Shown: positions 50,877-59,351 of the stretch, piece by piece
How the letters are laid out: each line of letters starts with the position of its first letter
Position numbering within the stretch: position 1 is the stretch's first letter
From: Arthrobacter subterraneus
GTDB lineage: Bacteria > Actinomycetota > Actinomycetes > Actinomycetales > Micrococcaceae
NCBI RefSeq assembly: GCF_900099735.1
Contig: NZ_FNDT01000010.1
Coordinates: 62,001 to 126,000 of the forward strand
Direction of reading: 5' to 3'
Length of the DNA: 64,000 nucleotides
Translations under genes and position numbers: made by a program
Notes under the pieces: model-generated
Seen by the model: the letters and a program-made list of their open reading frames with translations, nothing else
The model's database searches: none
What the model was told of the DNA's origin: nothing

Positions 50877-51886
50877 GATGCTGTGCCTCCTGGAAGGGAT
50901 GGGGTGGATCCGCGGACTATGAGGCGGCTGGGCAGGATGACTGATTCCGGTGTTTCTCCGGCAATGACCTGGGTGAGCAGGTCGACGGCGAGGCTGCCCA
51001 TGGCGTTGACGTCATGGGCAATCACGGTGAGCGCCGGGTTGATGAGGCTGAAGGCTTCGATGTCGTCATAGGCGACGAAGGCGATGTCTTTTCCGATGGC
51101 AACGCCCCGTTCGTTGCAGACGCCGACAGCGCCGATGCTCATGAGGCTGTCCGCGGCGAGCAGCGCGGTGGGAGGCTGGGGGAGTTCGAGCAGGCGTCGG
51201 GCGCCTGCCGCACCGCTGGCTGACTGGAAGTCGCCGAAGAAGATGAGAGCGCCGTCGTCGTCTGCGTTGGTCTCCGCGAGCGCGGACTGAAAGGCTGCGA
51301 GGCGCTCGCGGCCGGTGGAGGTCGACTGTGGGCCTGCGATGTAGCCGATGCGGCGGTGGCCGAGACCGGTCAGGTGGCGCACTGCTTCCTGGATGCCGGT
51401 GGCGTTGTCCGGCGTGACGCTGGGAACGGTGGTGTCCGGGATGACGCGGTCCACGAAGACTGTGGGGACGCCGCTGTCGAGGACCGCCTGCAGGTCGGCG
51501 AGGTCTCCCTGTGGTGCTGCGATGAGGCCATCGACGCGCTGGGTGAGCATGATGTCGAAGTAGCGGTCCTGCTGCTCGGTGTCCTCGTTGGCGTTGCCGA
51601 AGAGCGTGAGGTACTTGAAGTCGCGGGCACGCTGCTCGACAGCGTGAGCGAGATCCGCGAAAAAGGGGTTGCGGACGTCGGGGAGCACAAGGCCGATGGT
51701 CTGCGTGCTGGTCTTGCGCAGCGAGCGGGCCTGGGCGTTTGGCCGGAAACCGAGTGTGCTGGCTGCTTCATGGACGGCGGTGCGGGCCACCTCGGAAGTG
51801 GAGGGGTGGCCGGAGAGCACGCGGGAGGCTGTCGCCACTGAGACGCCCGCCATGTCGGCGACGCTCTTGATCGTCACTGATCGCAC
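50873..51886 (-). CDS. rbsR: LacI-family ribose operon repressor
   Basis: This 337-residue regulator starts VRSVTIKSVADMAGVSVATASRVLSGHP, the LacI HTH with hinge. A sugar-binding domain like RbsB follows (QTIGLVLPDVRNPFFADLAHAVEQRA, FVDRVIPDTTVPSVTPDNATG). The GTG at 51886 has AGGAG six bases upstream and is preferred over the more distal start at 51925, which would lie on top of the operators. It is the first gene of the operon it presumably represses; ribose is the likely inducer. Confidence 0.93.
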   Translation of the reverse strand: MRSVTIKSVADMAGVSVATASRVLSGHPSTSEVARTAVHEAASTLGFRPNAQARSLRKTSTQTIGLVLPDVRNPFFADLAHAVEQRARDFKYLTLFGNANEDTEQQDRYFDIMLTQRVDGLIAAPQGDLADLQAVLDSGVPTVFVDRVIPDTTVPSVTPDNATGIQEAVRHLTGLGHRRIGYIAGPQSTSTGRERLAAFQSALAETNADDDGALIFFGDFQSASGAAGARRLLELPQPPTALLAADSLMSIGAVGVCNERGVAIGKDIAFVAYDDIEAFSLINPALTVIAHDVNAMGSLAVDLLTQVIAGETPESVILPSRLIVRGSTPSLPGGTAS

Positions 51887-51910
51887 CTGTGCTCCTGCTT
51901 TTCCGGGCCG

Positions 51911-51938
51911 TGGAATCGTTTCCATGGAATCGATTACA
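51911..51938. promoter_or_regulatory. Two tandem LacI-type operators ahead of rbsR
   Basis: TGGAATCGTTTCCA (51911-51924) and TGGAATCGATTACA (51925-51938) abut each other. Both fit the LacI/CcpA-type pattern TGNAANCGNTNNCA in one or other orientation, with a central CG. They sit 25-52 bp before the rbsR start, ideal for autoregulation of the rbs operon. Confidence 0.82.
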
Positions 51939-53567
<1,629 letters not shown>

Positions 53568-53596
53568 CCGGCGAACCCGTGGATCGCCGCGCGCTG

Positions 53597-54502
53597 CTAC
53601 GGCAGCGGCGCCTCTTTCCACTGTGTCGGCGGCAGTCCGCGGACCGGCGTGCGCGCCAGGAAGAGGCCGCCGGCGTCGGGATACTGTGCCCGTTCCTGCG
53701 CGGAGAGGTCGCGTGAGGCGCTGGTGACCACTGCGATGTCCAGCGCCGCCCCCGCTAAGGTGACGCTCGAGGAGTGTGGGGCGTTGATGCGCAGGCCGAG
53801 GTCGGGCCGCCGGTTGCCGTTCGCGTCGTACACCCGCACTCCGCCGCCGCCCCAGATGGCCACCCACAGGCTCCCGTCGGCGTCGACCGTGAGACCGTCA
53901 GGGAACACACCGTCGTCGAACGTAAGGAACTCTTCCCGTTGCCCCACAGCGTCGGCGCTGTAGGAGCGGCGGTAGATCTTCCTGGCGGGGGTGTCGGTGG
54001 AGTAGAAGACGGAACCGTCCGGCGACCAGCCGAGTCCGTTGGAGAGCTGCAGGTCGTCGTCGAGCGTGGTGACGGATCCGTCGTGCTCGAGGCGGATGAG
54101 GCGGTTGGTGTCCGGCCCGGAACCGTCCAGCCACAGCGTTCCGGCAACCAGGCGGCCTTGCGGGTCGATCTTGCCGTCATTGAAGCGCTGGCCTTCAGGC
54201 ACCTGGATGGAGCCGCGGCGGATGGTCCCGTCCGGGTCGACGACGGCGAGCTGCCGGGTGAGCGCCACCAGTGTGCTTCCGCCGTCGAGCGGGCACGCGC
54301 AGCCCACATATTCTCCAAGTTCGACCCGCCGGACTGGCCCGAGGGCGGGGCCGCCGGCCGGTTCCGTGAGTTCCGCCGAGAGCAGGAGCCCGGCCTCGAT
54401 GTCCACCCAGGTCAGGCGGCCGGTGGCGGGGTCCCAGACCGGCCCCTCGCTCAGGATGTAGATTCCGGCGTCCGCCGGCAATGCTTCCGTTTCAGATCTC
54501 AT
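53597..54502 (-). CDS. SMP-30/gluconolactonase/LRE family lactonase
   Basis: This 301-residue six-bladed beta-propeller has SEGPVWDPATGRLTWVDI (metal Glu), FNDGKIDPQGRLVAGTL (Asn/Asp), SNGLGWSPDGSVFYSTDT (Asn) and PDGLTVDADGSLWVAIWGGG (Asp), the Ca/Zn site of sugar-acid lactonases. In this cluster it may open an aldonolactone or uronolactone. It lies 63 bp after the Ldh-family gene on the same strand and is probably the last gene of that unit. Confidence 0.9.
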   Translation of the reverse strand: MRSETEALPADAGIYILSEGPVWDPATGRLTWVDIEAGLLLSAELTEPAGGPALGPVRRVELGEYVGCACPLDGGSTLVALTRQLAVVDPDGTIRRGSIQVPEGQRFNDGKIDPQGRLVAGTLWLDGSGPDTNRLIRLEHDGSVTTLDDDLQLSNGLGWSPDGSVFYSTDTPARKIYRRSYSADAVGQREEFLTFDDGVFPDGLTVDADGSLWVAIWGGGGVRVYDANGNRRPDLGLRINAPHSSSVTLAGAALDIAVVTSASRDLSAQERAQYPDAGGLFLARTPVRGLPPTQWKEAPLP

Positions 54503-54565
54503 GGGGCCGCTCCGGCTGGCTCGGTGGTTTCAGAGGGATGTCCTTGGCACTCTATGTCCAAAACA

Positions 54566-55639
54566 TCAAAGGTGGAACGGCGCCTCATTATGCGTGCAGA
54601 TGTCGCGGATCTGGCCCACGAGGGCGTCGCTCAGCGGGATGCCGCCCTCCAGCCGTTCGGCCCGGACGGTCCGCTCGATATCACCGGGCACCAGCACCGG
54701 GCGGTCCGGAGACGCCGGCGGTTCGGCCCGCAGTGTGTCGACAATCTGCGACACCGACGCCGCGAACTGCTCCCGATCCCCGAAGAATGCCGGGTCAATC
54801 ACTAGGCAGAAGTGTCCGATGTCGTTCGGGTCCGACGGCTCCCGCAACGGCGCAAAGGTGGCTCCGGCGAGCGCGCCGGCCAGGATCTGCACCATGAGCG
54901 CAAGCCCGTACCCCTTGTGGCTGGACAGCGCTTCCGTGCCGCCCAGCGGGCTCAGCCCGCCGTGTTGCTGCTCGCGCAGCTGGCTGTAGGCGGCGTGGGA
55001 ATCGGTGACCGGCTGGGCGAGCCCGTCAAGCACCCACCCCGCGGGAAGCGGCTTGCTGAGATAGTCGTAGACCTTCACCTTGTTCATAGCCACCGTGCTG
55101 GTGGACATGTCGAGGAGAAAAGGCTCGTCGGCGTTGGCGCTCGGCGCCGCAAACGCAAGCGGATTGGTCCCGAGCACGGGCCTGGAACCGCGGGTGGGGA
55201 CCACCGTCTTGGTGGGAGTGGTCGAGGTGACCAGACCGATCTGCCCGGAGTCGACGGCGATCCGCGCGTAATACCCGGCCGCACCGAAATGATGGGAACG
55301 CTTCACGGTCACCACCCCGACGCCGGTCTCCCGCGCCTTGGCGGTGGCCAGCTGCATCGCCGTGACCATGGTCGAGTGGCCGAGGTTATGGCCCCCATTG
55401 ACGACGGCGGTCGATGCACCTTCCCGCTCGATGACCATCTCCGCGCCGGTGTCCAGCTTCCCTGCGTCGATCAGCCGCTGATACATGGGCAGCATGGAAA
55501 TGCCGTGCGAATCAATGCCCAGCAGATCGGTGTCCACCATGACTTCCGCGGTGATTTCCGCCCGCTCCGGAGCCATGCCCCAGGCGGCCAGAACCGAAAG
55601 GATCTGCTTCCGGACGGTGTCTGCTGCGTATTGCTTCAT
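54566..55639 (-). CDS. Ldh-family (malate/L-lactate dehydrogenase-like) NAD(P) oxidoreductase
   Basis: This 357-residue enzyme of the YlbC/YiaK/ComC family is unrelated to Rossmann lactate dehydrogenases. Seen are MVDTDLLGIDSHGISMLPMYQRLI with the catalytic His, TAVVNGGHNLGHSTMVTAM, VKRSHHFGAAGYYARIAV, GTNPLAFAAPSANADEPFLLDMSTSTVAMNKV and SHKGYGLALMVQIL. Family members reduce keto-acids such as 2,3-diketogulonate. Since no KduD gene is seen next to kduI, kdgK and eda, this enzyme could do that reduction; this is inference. A palindrome GTTCCT-AC-AGGAAC lies 22 bp before the start. Confidence 0.88.
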   Translation of the reverse strand: MKQYAADTVRKQILSVLAAWGMAPERAEITAEVMVDTDLLGIDSHGISMLPMYQRLIDAGKLDTGAEMVIEREGASTAVVNGGHNLGHSTMVTAMQLATAKARETGVGVVTVKRSHHFGAAGYYARIAVDSGQIGLVTSTTPTKTVVPTRGSRPVLGTNPLAFAAPSANADEPFLLDMSTSTVAMNKVKVYDYLSKPLPAGWVLDGLAQPVTDSHAAYSQLREQQHGGLSPLGGTEALSSHKGYGLALMVQILAGALAGATFAPLREPSDPNDIGHFCLVIDPAFFGDREQFAASVSQIVDTLRAEPPASPDRPVLVPGDIERTVRAERLEGGIPLSDALVGQIRDICTHNEAPFHL

Positions 55640-55661
55640 GGATGCCTCTTGTCAGTCCCCG

Positions 55662-55675
55662 TTCCTACAGGAACA
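55662..55675. promoter_or_regulatory. Inverted repeat GTTCCT-AC-AGGAAC ahead of the Ldh-family gene
   Basis: Perfect 6-bp arms separated by two bases lie in the 125-bp spacer between kdgK (downstream end) and the Ldh-family gene. Size and position fit a regulator half-site pair for a GntR or IclR protein of the uronate cluster. No regulator gene of this cluster is inside the window. Confidence 0.5.
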
Positions 55676-55764
55676 AGAGTAGGCGGCATCTCGGCATCTG
55701 TACCCGGGACAAAATATCGACTGGTTGCCCCGGCAGTGCTGCGCCCGGGACTCTCGAAAGACGT

Positions 55765-56736
55765 CTAGCGAATGACCGGTTCAGTCGCTTCAAGCAGCGG
55801 CAGTTCAGATCGATGCGGCATGCCCTCCCAGTCGCCGGGAACCAGGCAAGCGAAGGCTCCGGCCCGTACCGCCGTCAGCAGCCGCTGGGGAACGTTCTCC
55901 CCGGCAAGCAGTTCGGAAAGATAGCCGGCGACGAAAGCGTCTCCTGCTCCCACGGTGTCGACGGCTTGGACGGGGATCGCGGGCTGATGGTGCCTTTCGC
56001 CGTCGACGAGGGCCGCGCAACCTGCGGCACCGAGCTTGATCACTGCCTGGCTTGGACCAAGCTGAACGATGCGCTCGGCGAGCAACAGCGGATCATCATT
56101 GCGTTCCACCGCGATGGCTGCCTCATCGTCGCCAGCAAAAACGATGTCGGACTGAGAGATCAGCGCGAGATAAGCCGAGCGTGCGGTGTCCGCTGACCAT
56201 AGTGATGAACGGTAGTTGAGGTCAAAGGAAACCGCGACGTTCGCGGACCGTGCACAGTCTATGGCGTACTGGACCGCGTCGGCAGCAGATGCGGACAAGG
56301 CTGGTGTGATTCCTGTCAGGTGCAGCAGCCGTGCCTGAGGAAAAAGGTCTGCAGGAATATCATCCCTGCAGAGTCGGGAGCCTGCGCTGTCGTTGCGGTA
56401 ATAGGCGACCCGGATGGTGCCGGGAGTTCGTCGCTCCTTGACCATGATGCCAGTTGGGGCCGATTCATCCAGGACAGCCAGCACGCTGAGCCCCTCTGCG
56501 CGTAACTCCCTCTCAATGAGTTGTCCAAAGCTGTCGTTCCCAATCCGGCCGATCCACGCTGTAGGAACTCCGAGGCGTTTCAACGCGATAGCAACGTTGC
56601 TCTCGGCCCCCCCGATTCCCATGGTGAGGGAGCGCGCGTGTGAGAGGGGGCCAACGCCCTCCGTCTTGAGCAATGCCATGGTTTCGCCCAGTGTGATGAC
56701 ACCCAGCGCTCGGTCAGCACCGCCATCGGGAATCAT
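55765..56736 (-). CDS. kdgK: 2-keto-3-deoxygluconate kinase (PfkB family)
   Basis: This enzyme phosphorylates KDG to KDPG. The 323-residue kinase has GVITLGETMALLKTEGVGPLS, the early glycine block MGIGGAESNVAIALKRLGV, SFDLNYRSSLWS and the catalytic VDTVGAGDAFVAGYLSELLAGE. The 4-base overlap with eda gives tight coupling of two successive steps. Other PfkB sugar kinases are possible, but the context makes KDG the likely substrate. Confidence 0.92.
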   Translation of the reverse strand: MIPDGGADRALGVITLGETMALLKTEGVGPLSHARSLTMGIGGAESNVAIALKRLGVPTAWIGRIGNDSFGQLIERELRAEGLSVLAVLDESAPTGIMVKERRTPGTIRVAYYRNDSAGSRLCRDDIPADLFPQARLLHLTGITPALSASAADAVQYAIDCARSANVAVSFDLNYRSSLWSADTARSAYLALISQSDIVFAGDDEAAIAVERNDDPLLLAERIVQLGPSQAVIKLGAAGCAALVDGERHHQPAIPVQAVDTVGAGDAFVAGYLSELLAGENVPQRLLTAVRAGAFACLVPGDWEGMPHRSELPLLEATEPVIR

Positions 56737-57407
56737 GGTTTTGCCTCTTTCCGGATTGACCGAATCACCGCAACAGCCTCTTGGGTCAGTGACCGGATGA
56801 TAGAAAAATTCCGCGACTGAATCGCAGAACGCGGAACCATCCAGCTGCCGCCGACGGCGCAGACATTGGGCAGACTGAGATAACCGGCAACATTTCCGAC
56901 GTCGATTCCCCCGGTGGGAATCACCCGAACCGACTTAAACGGGCTGGCAATGGCCTTCACCGCTTCCGGTCCGCCTGAGGTCGACGCCGGAAAGAATTTC
57001 AGCGTGGTCAGGCCCATTTCGAGACAGCCCTGAATCTCCGTGGCGGTCACAGCGCCAGGTATGACAACGATGCCGCGGTCCTGGCAGTGTTGCACAATCT
57101 TGGGGCTGAACCCGGGCGAGACGATGAACTTTGCGCCCGCCTCAATCGCGCTGTCCACGTGCTCAATGGTGGTCACTGTACCGGCTCCGAGCTGAACAGC
57201 GTCGATTCCTTCAGTGAGCCCGGCGTCACGCACCGCCTTCAGCGCGTCCGCTGCTGCCGGGGTACGAAAAGTGATTTCGGCTATGGGCAGTCCGGCTTCG
57301 CGGAGGGTAGTCAACAGAGGCACTGCGTCGTCGGCGTCATCAAGAACGATGACGGGAACCAGCCCCAGGTCGCCAACCGTGGTGAGGACCTCTTCTGGAG
57401 CCGTCAT
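56733..57407 (-). CDS. eda: KDPG/KHG aldolase
   Basis: This enzyme splits 2-keto-3-deoxy-6-phosphogluconate into pyruvate and glyceraldehyde-3-phosphate. The 224-residue class I aldolase has LPIAEITFRTPAAADALKAV, GAGTVTTIEHVDSAIEAGAKFIVSPGFSPKIV, VIPGAVTATEIQGCLEMGLTTLKFFPASTSGG (the Schiff-base Lys in TTLKFFP) and VRVIPTGGIDVGNV. It overlaps kduI and kdgK by four bases each. Confidence 0.95.
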   Translation of the reverse strand: MTAPEEVLTTVGDLGLVPVIVLDDADDAVPLLTTLREAGLPIAEITFRTPAAADALKAVRDAGLTEGIDAVQLGAGTVTTIEHVDSAIEAGAKFIVSPGFSPKIVQHCQDRGIVVIPGAVTATEIQGCLEMGLTTLKFFPASTSGGPEAVKAIASPFKSVRVIPTGGIDVGNVAGYLSLPNVCAVGGSWMVPRSAIQSRNFSIIRSLTQEAVAVIRSIRKEAKP

Positions 57408-58237
57408 GCCATGTCCGTAACGCTGACGCTGTCCATGTCGTTGTACGTCGTGTTCTCACCGGCCGTGGCCCAGACGAACGTGTATGCCCCGGTGCCCGCC
57501 CCAAAGTGCACGGACCAGCTCGGAGATATGACGAGTTCGCGGTTCGCGACCACAAGGTGGCGGGTCTCGCTTGGCTCACCCATGAAGTGGAAGACCCGAT
57601 CCTCGGGGTCCAGATCGAAGTACAGGTAGCACTCAGTGCGTCGGTCATGGGTGTGAGCCGGCATGGTGTTCCACGCGCTGCCCGTGTGAATCCGTGTGAA
57701 TCCGAACGCTATCTGCGAACTCTTCGTTCCGCCTTCATGGATGCACTGGTTCAGGGTGCGGCGGTTAGCGGCGTCCTCCGAGCCCAGTTCGACCACATTC
57801 ACCATGTCCGGGGTGATGAGGGTTGTGGGAAGGTCCTGGTGCGACGTCGCAGTAAACACGTAGAAGGCAGCGGGTTCGTTCGAGTCCACGGAGGCGAAGG
57901 AAATGTCATTCGTTCCACGGCCGAGATACATGGTTCCGGTGTGAGGTACCTCGTACTGGTTCCCGTCCGCATGCACGACGCCGGGACCTCCGACATTGAT
58001 GACGCCGGCTTCGCGCCGCTGCAGGAGGTGTTCCGCACTTATCAGGTCAGGAACCGGTAGATGCAGTGGGTCATCGAGGGGAACGATGCCCAGAGCGAGG
58101 ATCCGGTCGTGGTGGGTATGCACTCCGTTGACCTGGCCGGGCTGGAACAAATCCTCGCGAAGGAACGCTTCACGAAGGTCCGCCGTCGTCATCAGGGCAA
58201 CATCGTCAGGGTTATGGGCGTATCGGTCGTCGATCAT
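57404..58237 (-). CDS. kduI: 5-dehydro-4-deoxy-D-glucuronate isomerase
   Basis: KduI isomerises the linear keto-uronate released from unsaturated pectin or glycosaminoglycan fragments. The 277-residue bicupin protein has HTHHDRILALGIVPL, YEVPHTGTMYLGRGTNDISF and the zinc site MPAHTHDRRTECYLYFDL. AGGAGG precedes the ATG at 58237. The upstream frame extension belongs to the GH105 gene's end. It overlaps eda by four bases, the strongest sign that the cluster handles unsaturated uronides. Confidence 0.95.
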   Translation of the reverse strand: MIDDRYAHNPDDVALMTTADLREAFLREDLFQPGQVNGVHTHHDRILALGIVPLDDPLHLPVPDLISAEHLLQRREAGVINVGGPGVVHADGNQYEVPHTGTMYLGRGTNDISFASVDSNEPAAFYVFTATSHQDLPTTLITPDMVNVVELGSEDAANRRTLNQCIHEGGTKSSQIAFGFTRIHTGSAWNTMPAHTHDRRTECYLYFDLDPEDRVFHFMGEPSETRHLVVANRELVISPSWSVHFGAGTGAYTFVWATAGENTTYNDMDSVSVTDMA

Positions 58238-58253
58238 GCGTCCTCCTGCTGAT

Positions 58254-59351
58254 TCATGGGTTGGTGTTTTTGGTGGTTTCGCGCCAGGCGGCGATTGCCT
58301 CGAGGGCCAGACCCTGGCCCCACGGCTGAATCCGGTCATCGCGGATGACCGAATAGCCGAACGGGATCAGCTGCAGGACGGTGCCTGCGCTTACCCGGGT
58401 GAGCACGCCGTCCTCGACGTACGCGAGGGCGCCACGGATTGCACGCTCACCGGCTTGGCGCAATGTGCTTGAGGACTGCCCCTGGGAAGTGCCCTGCAGC
58501 AGCGCGTCAGTCCGCAGCATGGCCGCGCCGATGCCGGCGGCCGCGGATGTTTCAAGCACACCTCGGACTTCCAGCTGCCCGTCAACGAGAACGTCCCACA
58601 CTCCGTGTTCGGGCTGGAGCGCTGCCAGCGCGTTCAATTGCTGCTGAAGCCGTTCCCGAACCTCAGCGATTCCGTCAGCTGCGGGGGCGAGCGCGAGGAG
58701 ATCGGCTGCAGCAAGAGAGGTCCAGGCATTGGCGCGTCCCCAGAAGTTATCGATGCGGGCGCCGCCGTGGGTGCCATGGACGAAGAGACCGGTGGCGTCA
58801 TCCTGCAGCAGCTCCGCATGGGCGATCCACTGGTTGACTGACTCCTGCACCAGTTCCGGCCGTTCCAGGGTGATGCCCGCCCGCAGCAGGAATTCCCCGG
58901 CCATGTAGACGGTGTCGGCCCACACACCACCGGGCCAGTGCTCCAGCGCTCCATTCGGTGCGCGGGTGGCTTCCGGGGCAACCTTGTACCAGCGGACGCA
59001 GGCCTCAAGCAGCTCCTCGGTAGCCGGGCTGGGCGCCCGGCGGTGTAGCTCAGCGATCGCTGCGCCCGGAGCGAGGTTGTTGACGTGCTCCAGTACCGGG
59101 GGGCTGTCAATGAAGGAACTCGTGAAGGAGGTGATGAGCTCCGGGGTTTCGGTGCCGCGGGCGACTGCTCCCCGCCCGAGTGCCAGCAGGCATACGCCTT
59201 CGCCCCAGAACCAGCGCTTGATGCCCAGGCCCTCCGTGCCGGAAATTAATGAGTTTTCCAGGCCACCGAGGTTCGCAATGAGTTTCTCCCGGGACAGCGG
59301 TTTCAGCGGCGGAGCTGAAAGCTCGGCTGAGGTGGTATCTTCACCGGCCAT
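58254..59351 (-). CDS. GH105/GH88-like unsaturated glucuronyl/rhamnogalacturonyl hydrolase
   Basis: This 365-residue (alpha/alpha)6-barrel hydrolase is of the YteR/UGL type, which removes the unsaturated uronic acid left at oligosaccharide ends by polysaccharide lyases. Seen are GVWADTVYMAGEFLLRAGIT, the acidic region around HGGARIDNFWGRANAWTSLAAADLL, and PEHGVWDVLVD. There is no signal peptide, so it acts on imported oligosaccharides. It overlaps the 926-residue protein gene by 11 bases at the start and lies 17 bp ahead of kduI. The product would feed KduI directly. Confidence 0.88.
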   Translation of the reverse strand: MAGEDTTSAELSAPPLKPLSREKLIANLGGLENSLISGTEGLGIKRWFWGEGVCLLALGRGAVARGTETPELITSFTSSFIDSPPVLEHVNNLAPGAAIAELHRRAPSPATEELLEACVRWYKVAPEATRAPNGALEHWPGGVWADTVYMAGEFLLRAGITLERPELVQESVNQWIAHAELLQDDATGLFVHGTHGGARIDNFWGRANAWTSLAAADLLALAPAADGIAEVRERLQQQLNALAALQPEHGVWDVLVDGQLEVRGVLETSAAAGIGAAMLRTDALLQGTSQGQSSSTLRQAGERAIRGALAYVEDGVLTRVSAGTVLQLIPFGYSVIRDDRIQPWGQGLALEAIAAWRETTKNTNP

